NCBI GenBank assembly: GCA_016185915.1
Contig: JACPMP010000090.1
Location: 1 to 8,238 of the forward strand
From: Candidatus Woesearchaeota archaeon
GTDB lineage: Archaea > Nanobdellota > Nanobdellia > Woesearchaeales > GW2011-AR4
Direction of reading: 5' to 3'
DNA: 8,238 nucleotides
The notes beneath the pieces are model-generated. The model was not told the DNA's origin. It saw nothing but the letters and a program-made list of their open reading frames with translations, and ran no database searches. Position numbers and translations under genes: made by a program. This document shows, one piece after another, positions 1 through 5,640 of the stretch (the first letter of the stretch is position 1; every line of letters starts with the position of its first letter).

Positions 1-2
1 AA

Positions 3-1118
3 TTTAAAGAAAGTGAAAGAGAATTTTTTAAAAAATATTATTTAAATGTCTCAATAGTTATAGATTCTTACATATTGTTCATTGAAAGAGCTATAAAGTT
101 ACTCAAAACCGGTATTTTAGGTTTTATTATACCAGAATCTTGGCTTACAAATCCTTCAAATTGGAACTTGAGAAAATATTTGATTGAAAATGTATCTATT
201 TTGAAAATAGTAGATATACCAGGAATGGTGTTTCCAGATGCTACCGTTGATACAGTGGTATTAATATTAAAAAAACAAAATCCACTAAATCATAAAGTGA
301 ACATTCTATTTGCAAAACCAAAAAAAGGTATAGAAATATCAAAAGAAAATGAAATTGTCCAAAGTGATTATTCACAATTAAAAGATTTTGTTATGAATAC
401 TAATATTGACAAGAATGCAATCAAATTAATTAAAAAAATTGATGAAAAATCAATAAAACTAAAAGAAATTTGTAAGAATACTAGAGGGATAGAAACTGGA
501 GATAATAAAAAATATTTAAGTAAAATAAAGGAAGGTAAGGGTTATCTACCAATTATAACTGGAGATGATATCGAAAGATATTATCCACCTTCCAATAAGT
601 ATCATGTCAAGTATGGAAAATGGTTGAGTAATCCAAAATCTTTAGACATATTTAAAGGTGATAAAATAGTATTACAAAGAATAAAGAATCAAAATTTAAA
701 AAGGCGTCTTGTTGCGACAATAGACAAAGAAAACAGACTGATATTAGATTCTGTTCACATGATATATGAAATAAAAAAAGAATATAATCCATTTTATATA
801 TTATCATTGATTAATTCATGGTTATTGAACTTTTACTTTAAGTTATTTAGTATGTATCCAAGAATTAATGCTGATGATTTAGATAATCTACCAATCAAAA
901 ACATCCCTCAAGAAAAACAACTCCATTTCATCACCCTAGCCGACAAAATGCTCTCTCTCAACAAAAACCTCCAAGAAATCAGGGACAAAAACACTCTTCA
1001 AAAACAAAAAATACAGGAAGAAATCAAGAAAACAGACAAAGAAATAGACGAATTAGTCTATCAACTTTACGGAATAACAGAAGAGGAAAAGAAGATTATT
1101 GAGGAGAGTTTGGGATGA
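3..1118 (+). CDS. Type IIG-like adenine DNA methyltransferase, C-terminal part with target-recognition domain (5' partial)
   Basis: The frame is open to the left edge, so a TTG at 75 is not the real start; 371 residues are visible. The first part (to about nt 330) has the end of the N6-adenine methyltransferase fold: an 'LFIERAIKLLK' helix, 'GFIIPESWLTN' near nt 120-155 and 'FPDATVDTVVLILKK' near 230-275. This order is typical of Eco57I/TaqI-like enzymes. The SAM-binding and NPPY catalytic motifs must lie outside the window. From about nt 460 to 900 follows a TaqI-like specificity domain ('ITGDDIERYYP', 'RINADDLDNLPI'), which would select the DNA target. A charged, probably coiled-coil tail ends it. 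In Type IIG enzymes an N-terminal nuclease is fused to this part, but that cannot be checked here. The last 59 codons recur at 2363-2544, and their codon use (GAC, CTC) differs from the GAT-rich part before. The stop overlaps the next gene by 4 bp. Family call is confident; restriction activity is not shown. Confidence 0.88.
   Translation, partial: FKESEREFFKKYYLNVSIVIDSYILFIERAIKLLKTGILGFIIPESWLTNPSNWNLRKYLIENVSILKIVDIPGMVFPDATVDTVVLILKKQNPLNHKVNILFAKPKKGIEISKENEIVQSDYSQLKDFVMNTNIDKNAIKLIKKIDEKSIKLKEICKNTRGIETGDNKKYLSKIKEGKGYLPIITGDDIERYYPPSNKYHVKYGKWLSNPKSLDIFKGDKIVLQRIKNQNLKRRLVATIDKENRLILDSVHMIYEIKKEYNPFYILSLINSWLLNFYFKLFSMYPRINADDLDNLPIKNIPQEKQLHFITLADKMLSLNKNLQEIRDKNTLQKQKIQEEIKKTDKEIDELVYQLYGITEEEKKIIEESLG
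937..1118 (+). repeat. Direct repeat copy A (methyltransferase 3' end)
   Basis: This 182-bp stretch aligns without gaps to 2363-2544 at a constant offset of 1426. The first 31 nt are identical; the rest carries scattered substitutions, many of them synonymous. The encoded 59-residue tails match at 52 positions by my count. Similarity starts abruptly at TAGCCGACAAAATG and ends at the TGA stop. The copies are diverged, so this is not a very recent duplication. Confidence 0.9.
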
Positions 1119-1486
1119 ATAAAGATATAATATTAAGAACTGATAAAGAATTGACAGAAGAACAGCTTCAAAAAATTAGATTGGAGATGGAAGAATTTAA
1201 AAAATCAATAAGACATGACACTATTTTCTATCAAGCATTGTACATATCTTTAATTGTGTTGTTACTTTCTGTTTTGTTAGAAGTCGCTGATTTATTATTT
1301 GGCTACTGGAACATAAGTAAAATTAATAGTTTATCTACAAAATTATTATTGATTATACTACTTTTATTTGTAGTTAAAATTAGATATAAGAGCTTTCTTT
1401 TCTTAGAAGGAAAACCTGCAATTTATATTCCAGAAGAACACTTTAAAAATAAGTCTACTTCATCCAAAACTATCAATAAACCATAA
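1115..1486 (+). CDS. Small membrane protein with two predicted helices, unknown function
   Basis: I do not recognise a family. The 123-residue product has a charged, probably helical N-terminal segment (1-34, rich in Glu/Lys), a hydrophobic stretch at about 39-62 and a second at about 74-90, then a short basic and polar C-terminal tail. There is no signal-peptide cleavage motif, so it is probably an integral membrane protein with both ends on the same side. The ATG overlaps the methyltransferase stop (ATGA), and GAGGAG at 1101-1106 lies 8 nt upstream, so translational coupling is likely. It lies between the two copies of the methyltransferase-tail repeat. A T-rich stretch at about 1490-1510 could end the transcript. 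Being coupled to a restriction-modification gene suggests an accessory defence role, but this rests on context only. Confidence 0.75.
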   Translation: MNKDIILRTDKELTEEQLQKIRLEMEEFKKSIRHDTIFYQALYISLIVLLLSVLLEVADLLFGYWNISKINSLSTKLLLIILLLFVVKIRYKSFLFLEGKPAIYIPEEHFKNKSTSSKTINKP

Positions 1487-1550
1487 CACAAATTTTATTC
1501 TTTAATTTATCTTCCATATTGTAAACAACTATTTAAATATGTACAAATTA

Positions 1551-1578
1551 TATGCAATTTTATGCAAAAATTTATATA
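1551..1578 (+). promoter_or_regulatory. TATA box preceded by a tandem 10-bp repeat
   Basis: TTTATATA at 1571-1578 is a good archaeal TATA box. Just upstream, TATGCAATTT (1551-1560) and TATGCAAAAA (1561-1570) form a tandem repeat with 10-bp period, which would put two copies on the same face of the helix. Initiation would fall near 1599-1602, immediately before a hairpin element and with no reading frame behind it. The match to consensus is seen; promoter activity is inferred. Confidence 0.45.
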
Positions 1579-1599
1579 TTATCTCTACATTATACCAAT

Positions 1600-1670
1600 T
1601 TGGCGGGTAAATCCTGCAGATTAAGTGTACCTTGAGGTGCACGCTAAACAATATCTGCAGGAACTGCTTT
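1600..1670 (+). ncRNA. Candidate small structured RNA between convergent genes
   Basis: The segment contains a perfect 10-bp inverted repeat, TCCTGCAGAT (1612-1621) with ATCTGCAGGA (1653-1662). Nested inside is a 7-bp stem, GTGTACC (1625-1631) with GGTGCAC (1636-1642, one G-U pair), closed by a TTGA loop. The internal loop is asymmetric (3 nt and 10 nt). It is clearly GC-richer than its surroundings, a usual mark of structured RNA in AT-rich archaea. A TATA box sits about 25 nt upstream of the expected start, and TTTT follows at 1667-1670. I do not recognise a known family: no C/D boxes, and no properly placed ACA. On the other strand it would be a 3'-UTR hairpin of the DUF3800 gene, whose stop is 11 nt away. 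Confidence 0.4.
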
Positions 1671-1672
1671 TA

Positions 1673-2296
1673 CTATTCCCACATAAAATAAATATTAATC
1701 TTCTTTTCTATTAATTTGTGGTAATCGTCTTTATTGCACTCAAATTTATGGAAGATAGCCCATGATACAAAATCTACTATTTGTAGCCCAGACCAAGCGT
1801 GAGACCAGCTATGATAAACTTCTACCCTTCTGCTCGAATCATCTTCAGTGCATTTTCTTTTAATATAACCATCAAAGTCATCTCTTAAAGCTTGTTTGCC
1901 TTTTGAACGATCTATACGTATAATGAGATGTTTTGAATCAAAACTCATCGTAGAAGCCAAAACACCGCAAACATAGTTATACAACTTATGTTTATCCTTC
2001 TTGAGATATTTGCTGTGAACTTTATGTTTATCAAGAATTATGCTATGCCCTTTAGCATCCTCAATTTCATTAAATTTTCTTAATATATATTCCCTTAATT
2101 CATGACTAGAGCTATTTGCTTTAAGCTCATGAACATCTTTGAGTATTTTCTTAAATTTATTTCTTCTTAAATTTTTTATAAGCCTATCAAAAAGCTCTGG
2201 CTTTTCTGTCCAGATTGCAGTAATTATAAAATATTTTGAACCATTTTCTCCCAAATCGCCGCTCTCATCAATAAAAATATAAACTTCTTTTGTCAT
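1673..2296 (-). CDS. DUF3800 domain protein (predicted RNase H-fold nuclease)
   Basis: The 207-residue product opens with 'YIFIDESGD' (residues 6-14, acidic D10 and E11), the hallmark of DUF3800. It continues with 'HELKA' (56-60), an acidic residue at the end of a strand (D129 in 'IIRIDRS') and 'SGLQIVDFVSWAI' (169-181, D175), the conserved C-terminal motif. The spread acidic residues fit a metal-dependent RNase H-like active site, and all look intact. DUF3800 genes are common in mobile and defence regions; no activity is firmly established, so 'nuclease' is a fold-based inference. It is transcribed alone, convergent with the upstream genes, from a strong TATA box 27 nt before the ATG with no Shine-Dalgarno, so the mRNA is probably leaderless. 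It lies between the two methyltransferase-tail repeats, which suggests arrival as a cassette. Confidence 0.85.
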   Translation of the reverse strand: MTKEVYIFIDESGDLGENGSKYFIITAIWTEKPELFDRLIKNLRRNKFKKILKDVHELKANSSSHELREYILRKFNEIEDAKGHSIILDKHKVHSKYLKKDKHKLYNYVCGVLASTMSFDSKHLIIRIDRSKGKQALRDDFDGYIKRKCTEDDSSRRVEVYHSWSHAWSGLQIVDFVSWAIFHKFECNKDDYHKLIEKKINIYFMWE

Positions 2297-2318
2297 TTGT
2301 CAATAAATTAGCTAAAAC

Positions 2319-2326
2319 TTTATAAA
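2319..2326 (-). promoter_or_regulatory. TATA box of the DUF3800 gene
   Basis: TTTATAAA, a palindrome, is centred about 27 nt upstream of the DUF3800 ATG. That places transcription start at or next to the start codon, as in leaderless archaeal mRNAs. Confidence 0.55.
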
Positions 2327-2346
2327 CTTTATTTGTTTATTAACTA

Positions 2347-2544
2347 TTGAGATTAAAAATCATAGCCGACAAAATGCTCTCTCTCAACAAAAAGCTTCAA
2401 GAAATCGGAGACAAAAATACTTTGGAAAAGCAGAAAATACAAGAAGAAATCAGGAAAACAGACAACGAGATAGACGAACTAGTTTATGAATTATACGGGA
2501 TAACAGAAGAAGAAAAGAAGATTATTGAAGAGAGCTTGAAATGA
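2347..2544 (+). pseudogene. Remnant: C-terminal tail of a second Type IIG-like methyltransferase
   Basis: The region from 2363 to 2544 encodes 59 residues that match the C-terminal tail of the upstream methyltransferase at 52 positions ('LSLNK', 'DELVYELYGITEEEKK'). It has no methyltransferase or recognition domain: an in-frame stop lies at 2341, and only a TTG at 2347 is available as a start, without a clear ribosome site. The tail by itself would be a short coiled coil. It is best read as the remains of a second, related gene or a copy left by recombination. The stop codon is preserved and sits next to the Shine-Dalgarno of the following gene, which suggests that the zinc-ribbon gene was originally coupled to a complete methyltransferase. 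Expression as a 65-residue peptide is possible but unlikely. Confidence 0.7.
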
Positions 2545-2553
2545 GGTGTTAAA

Positions 2554-2922
2554 ATGGAGTCAAAAGAAGTTAAGGTCAATTGCAATTTTTGTGGTAAGGA
2601 AATACCAAGCCCAGAAGATATGGTAGAACAAAAACATGCCTGCTATGACTGCTTTTTGGGTTTGAAGGAAGGAATTTCTGATGAGGAAATTGAAAAAATC
2701 CATGTTGCCATTCCGACGGAAAAAGCTATGCAGGCGATGCCGGATATGGTCATGAGCTATGCTATGGAGGAAATATTCCCAAAATTATGGAAGGATAAAA
2801 AAGAGGAATTTAAGGAAATGTCAAAAAAAGAATTAGCTGAAATTTCTTTTCTGGCTGGAATTCAAATAGCTCTCAAAACTATAAAGGATATTGAAAAAGA
2901 GAATGCGCAAACAAAAAAATGA
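2554..2922 (+). CDS. Zinc-ribbon protein of unknown function
   Basis: The 122-residue product has an N-terminal CxxC-x16-CxxC arrangement (C10, C13, C30, C33), which predicts a small zinc ribbon. The remainder (about 45-122) is charged and helical, with a methionine-rich stretch near 59-70 and a coiled-coil-like C-terminus; there are no membrane segments or signal peptide. The function is not recognised; a role in binding nucleic acid or protein is plausible for this layout. The start is set by GAGGTG at 2543-2548, five nt before ATG, and this site overlaps the stop of the methyltransferase-tail remnant. The gene probably belonged to the same operon as the complete form of that remnant. Codon use resembles the operon to its right. 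Confidence 0.8.
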   Translation: MESKEVKVNCNFCGKEIPSPEDMVEQKHACYDCFLGLKEGISDEEIEKIHVAIPTEKAMQAMPDMVMSYAMEEIFPKLWKDKKEEFKEMSKKELAEISFLAGIQIALKTIKDIEKENAQTKK

Positions 2923-2967
2923 AATTAAGTTGTTATTTTCCATATCGTAAAATAATTCAACAAAAAC

Positions 2968-3001
2968 TTTATATACATCCCAATCATAGAATAACTGGAG
3001 G
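2968..3001 (+). promoter_or_regulatory. TATA box and Shine-Dalgarno of the caspase-like operon
   Basis: TTTATATA at 2968-2975 follows an A-rich stretch (AAAAAC, 2962-2967) that could serve as BRE. Transcription should begin in the mid to late 2990s. GGAGG at 2997-3001 lies 8 nt before the ATG at 3010 and would be at the very 5' end of the message, giving an unusually short leader. Confidence 0.55.
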
Positions 3002-3009
3002 CACTCTTG

Positions 3010-3210
3010 ATGGATAAGGAGGAATACGAAGTTTTAAAGGCAAAATTTCTAAAATTATTCGCAAGCGTACCTTTGCCTTTAAGAAACGAGATTATTGCTT
3101 TAGTTGACAATCAGCCGGTTTCATGGACTGCTGCTTATGGTGAAATAAGACAAGATACAGATAAAGCGAAAATTATATTAACACATCTTAAACAAATCGG
3201 ATTGTTGTGA
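3010..3210 (+). CDS. Small conserved-looking protein, first gene of the caspase-like operon
   Basis: The 66-residue product is acidic and basic in patches, with no cysteines or membrane segments. It reads as an N-terminal helix (1-20), a turn with 'VPLPLRNEI', then 'DNQPVSWTAAYGEIR' and a C-terminal helix. I believe similar short proteins occur in other DPANN archaea but cannot name a family; a winged-helix-like fold is possible but not demonstrated. ATG at 3010 is preferred over the adjacent in-frame TTG at 3007 because GGAGG (2997-3001) is then spaced 8 nt away. It is the first gene after a good TATA box, and its stop overlaps the possible GTG start of the next gene (GTGA). The tight packing suggests that it works with the two downstream products. 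Confidence 0.75.
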   Translation: MDKEEYEVLKAKFLKLFASVPLPLRNEIIALVDNQPVSWTAAYGEIRQDTDKAKIILTHLKQIGLL

Positions 3211-3425
3211 GCAAAATGGAAGATGCAGAATACATTAAAAAGCTTGTAAAAGAAAGACTTCATGCCATGCCTCCTGATGTAAGTTTCTCAGTCGGGCATT
3301 TTGGAGACTACACTCGTGATGAATTGATACAAGAGGTAGACAAAGCCACAGAAGTAGGGAAAGCTGCAATTGAAATGCAGATTGACTTTATCAAGAAAAT
3401 GCCAAGACTTCTTAATTCTGAGTAA
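3207..3425 (+). CDS. Small protein of unknown function, second gene of the caspase-like operon
   Basis: The 72-residue product has a helical N-terminus, a central 'AMPPDVSFSVGHFGDYTRDEL' segment and a C-terminal helix ending in 'KKMPRLLNSE'. It has no cysteine, signal or membrane segment. The phrase resembles small archaeal proteins I have seen, but I cannot assign a function. Two starts are possible: GTG at 3207, overlapping the upstream stop by 4 bp, or ATG at 3216, five nt after it (69 residues). Neither has a strong Shine-Dalgarno, so coupling with the upstream gene is likely. The stop is only 1 nt from the ATG of the protease-like gene. The constant spacing argues for co-translation and possibly a complex. 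Confidence 0.75.
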   Translation: MSKMEDAEYIKKLVKERLHAMPPDVSFSVGHFGDYTRDELIQEVDKATEVGKAAIEMQIDFIKKMPRLLNSE

Positions 3426-3426
3426 A

Positions 3427-4059
3427 ATGATAGTAATAAGGACAAAGCATGACATTCAAACAACTTACCTTTATCATTACAGCGAAGAGCTAATCAAAGA
3501 AGCCAAGAGCAAGGGCTTTAAGGTTGCTCAAATTGAGAGTGATGAGATTTCTGAGGCGATTTTGAGAAGCAGGATAAAGAACAGAAAGCCAAGGTTTATA
3601 TTTTTTAATGGACATGGAAGCAACACATCACTTTTCGATAACAAAGGCAAAGAGTTCATCAATACAAAATCAGCTGATGTTTTTGAAGACACTGTTACCT
3701 ATACCATAGCTTGCAGCTGCTTGGAAGGTTTAGGCACAGCAGCAGTTGACAAAGGATGCTGTGCCTTTGTCGGCTATAAAAAGCCATTTTGGATAGCCAG
3801 AGACCATAAATATGAGTCAAGACCATTGGAAGACAACGTTGCAAAGCCAATAATTGAATGTTCAAATGTAGTCGTTAAGTCATTGATTAAGGGTAATGCA
3901 GTAAGCGAGTCAATCAGGAAGTCCCACGAAAAAGCAGTTGATAACATATTAAAGCTGATTTATTCAAAAGAACCATTAGCACCAGCTTCATTACAGGCAT
4001 TAGTAGCAAATGACTCTGCACTTGATTTTAAAGGTAATGCTTCCGCTAAAATAATATAA
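3427..4059 (+). CDS. Putative caspase-fold cysteine protease (clan CD, C25/CHAT-like), minimal form
   Basis: The 210-residue product looks like a single caspase-type domain. A strand ends in 'FIFFNGHGS' (57-65), giving catalytic-type His63. A second strand, 'TYTIACSC' (91-98), supplies the probable nucleophile Cys96 (Cys98 is an alternative). Next comes 'EGLGTAAVDKGCCAFVGY' (100-117), the helix-strand typical after the cysteine in C25 and CHAT proteins. Near the end, 'GNAVSESIRKSHEKA' and 'ALVANDSALDF' recall the C25 pattern of a helix followed by a 'GDPxL'-like strand. There is no signal peptide or membrane helix, so it is probably cytoplasmic. The start is ATG 3427, one nt after the previous stop; an earlier in-frame ATG at 3370 lies inside the upstream gene and would add residues unrelated to the fold. 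Third gene of a tight operon close to restriction and DUF3800 genes. Similarity is judged from motifs only; the substrate is unknown. Confidence 0.7.
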   Translation: MIVIRTKHDIQTTYLYHYSEELIKEAKSKGFKVAQIESDEISEAILRSRIKNRKPRFIFFNGHGSNTSLFDNKGKEFINTKSADVFEDTVTYTIACSCLEGLGTAAVDKGCCAFVGYKKPFWIARDHKYESRPLEDNVAKPIIECSNVVVKSLIKGNAVSESIRKSHEKAVDNILKLIYSKEPLAPASLQALVANDSALDFKGNASAKII

Positions 4060-4064
4060 ATAAA

Positions 4065-4073
4065 TTATTTTTT
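4065..4073 (+). terminator. T-rich terminator of the caspase-like operon
   Basis: TTATTTTTT follows the protease-like gene by a few bases and abuts the convergent glyS stop. Archaeal transcription commonly ends at such T runs. Confidence 0.4.
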
Positions 4074-5611
4074 CACTCCACCCTCTCCCCCAGCTTCCCC
4101 AATCTCTCTCCGTCTAAGAATTTTTTTAATATTTCCTTCAAATCTTTTATTTTGACGCGAATTTGTTCTGTTGTATCGCGAGAGCGGATTGTCACACTTT
4201 CATCATCCAAACTTTCAAAATCAACTGTGACGCATGCATAAACCCCGATTTCGTCTGCTCTTGCATAGCGACGCCCTATACTTCCACTAACATCAAAAGT
4301 GCAAGTCCATTCTGCTTTTAAATTGCAATAGATTTCTTTTGCTTTATCAACCAATTCTTTTTTATTGGAAACGAGTGGAAAAACTCCAACTTTAATTGGT
4401 GCTAATCTTGGATGCAGTTTCAAAACAACATTATCTCTTGACTTGTCGTAATGATAAGCATCGAACATAAAGACCAAGAAAGCCCTTTCTACACCCTGCG
4501 ATGGCTCGCAAATCACATGAGGAATTATTTTTTTCTTAGTTTCTTCATCAAAAATACTTAAATCTGTTTTTGAATGCTCAATGTGCTGCTTCAAGTCAAA
4601 ATCTGTTCTGTTGCTTAAGCCCTGCAGTTCCTTCCATCCAAAAGGAAACTCGTACTCCAAATCCCAAGTTTCAAGTGCGTAATGGCTTAACTCGTTTTTT
4701 ACATGCTGCCTTATCCTGAAATGCTCTGAGTTTGCGCCTAAATCAACAAACCACTTATGCATCATTGCAAGCCAATAAGCATGCCATTTTGTTTTTATTA
4801 TTTTTTTGTTAAGACAATCTTTTATTGTCATTTTCTGCATCTTCTTGTTTTGCTTCTGCATTTCAGCAGACAAAACATTCAGCTCATAATCCAAAACATC
4901 TTTAATAAACTCACATTCATCCTGCTTTTCTGGATGAACAAAATACTCTATTTCCATCTGCTCAAACTCCCTCATCCTGAACAAGAAATCTCTTGGCGAA
5001 ATTTCATTCCTGAATGCCTTTCCAATCTGCGCAATCCCAAATGGCAGCTTTAATCTTGCATTTTCCTGAACTAATCTAAAATCAGCAAAAATAATTTGAG
5101 CAGTTTCAGGCCTTAAAAATGCAACAGAGCTTGATGTCTGAACAGGCCCGACATTTGTGCTAAACATAAGATTAAATCTTTTTGGCTCGCTAAGCTCATT
5201 CCCGCATTTTAGGCATTTTATTTTATGCTGTTTTAATTCTTTGGCAATATCCTCAAGCGACATTCCAGCAGTTAATATTTTTAATTTATCCTCAATTAAG
5301 GTGTCGCCTCTAAATCTCGTGCCGCATTTCGTGCAGTCAATAAGAACATCTGTAAAGCCATCAATATGGCCGCTTGCTTTCCAAACCATTGGATGAGCTA
5401 TAATGCTTCCATCTATGCCGACAATATCATCTCTTTCATGCACAAAAGTCTTCCACCATTCTTTCTTTATGTTGTTTTTTAGCTCAACTCCAATATGCCC
5501 AAAATCATAAAATCCTGAAATCCCGCCATATATCTCGGAATTAGGATAAACAAACCCCTTTCTCTTGCAGAAAACCGCCATTTCATCGATTGTGAGTTTT
5601 GGTTTATCCAT
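4073..5611 (-). CDS. glyS: Glycyl-tRNA synthetase, archaeal/eukaryotic (alpha-2 dimer) type
   Basis: This cytoplasmic enzyme attaches glycine to tRNA-Gly in two steps through glycyl-AMP. The class II catalytic core is clear: 'GGISGFYDFGHIG' (29-41), 'FLRPETAQ' (165-172) in place of a canonical motif-1 region, motif 2 'GKAFRNEISPR' through 'REFEQMEIEYF' (197-224), 'GLSNRTDFDL' (331-340) and motif 3 around 'GVERAF' (373-378). Two CxxC pairs (C93/C96 and C133/C136) would bind zinc in the insertion. The C-terminal domain (about 403-500, from 'PIKVGVFPLVS') is the class IIa anticodon-binding fold. At 512 residues it is on the short side for the archaeal family, but no key motif is missing. It lacks the WHEP extension of animal enzymes. 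There is no Shine-Dalgarno before the ATG, so the message may be leaderless. It ends 13 nt from a convergent operon, and the structured element lies directly upstream. Confidence 0.96.
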   Translation of the reverse strand: MDKPKLTIDEMAVFCKRKGFVYPNSEIYGGISGFYDFGHIGVELKNNIKKEWWKTFVHERDDIVGIDGSIIAHPMVWKASGHIDGFTDVLIDCTKCGTRFRGDTLIEDKLKILTAGMSLEDIAKELKQHKIKCLKCGNELSEPKRFNLMFSTNVGPVQTSSSVAFLRPETAQIIFADFRLVQENARLKLPFGIAQIGKAFRNEISPRDFLFRMREFEQMEIEYFVHPEKQDECEFIKDVLDYELNVLSAEMQKQNKKMQKMTIKDCLNKKIIKTKWHAYWLAMMHKWFVDLGANSEHFRIRQHVKNELSHYALETWDLEYEFPFGWKELQGLSNRTDFDLKQHIEHSKTDLSIFDEETKKKIIPHVICEPSQGVERAFLVFMFDAYHYDKSRDNVVLKLHPRLAPIKVGVFPLVSNKKELVDKAKEIYCNLKAEWTCTFDVSGSIGRRYARADEIGVYACVTVDFESLDDESVTIRSRDTTEQIRVKIKDLKEILKKFLDGERLGKLGERVE

Positions 5612-5632
5612 TTTTGATTGAAATTTATCGTT

Positions 5633-5640
5633 TTTTTAAT
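5633..5640 (-). promoter_or_regulatory. Possible TATA-like box of glyS
   Basis: On the minus strand ATTAAAAA is centred about 26 nt before the glyS ATG, the distance expected for a leaderless start. It overlaps the inner-side arm of the inverted repeat at 5638-5650. A second candidate, TTAAATATAA, lies at about 5845-5854 on the same strand; use of that one would put the whole structured element into the glyS 5' leader. Confidence 0.3.

Noticed and set aside
75..77. TTG at 75 as the start of the methyltransferase gene
   Set aside because: The same frame is open to the left edge and its residues ('VSIVIDSYILFIERA') continue the conserved methyltransferase pattern, so the gene starts outside the window.
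1600..1670. H/ACA or C/D guide RNA, or a tRNA
   Set aside because: No ACA at the right distance after the lower stem, no C (RUGAUGA) and D (CUGA) boxes, and no cloverleaf or T-loop consensus.
2925..3110. Open frame on the minus strand
   Set aside because: It overlaps the promoter and start of the caspase-like operon in antisense, has no ribosome site or recognisable product, and looks like chance.
3370..3426. ATG at 3370 as start of the caspase-like gene
   Set aside because: It lies inside the upstream gene and would add a Cys/Arg/Lys-rich segment that is only that gene read in another frame. ATG 3427 directly after the upstream stop fits the operon.
4757..5396. Two open frames on the plus strand inside glyS
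   Set aside because: They are antisense to a clearly coding synthetase, and the translations are Phe/Leu/Ser-rich low-information sequence.
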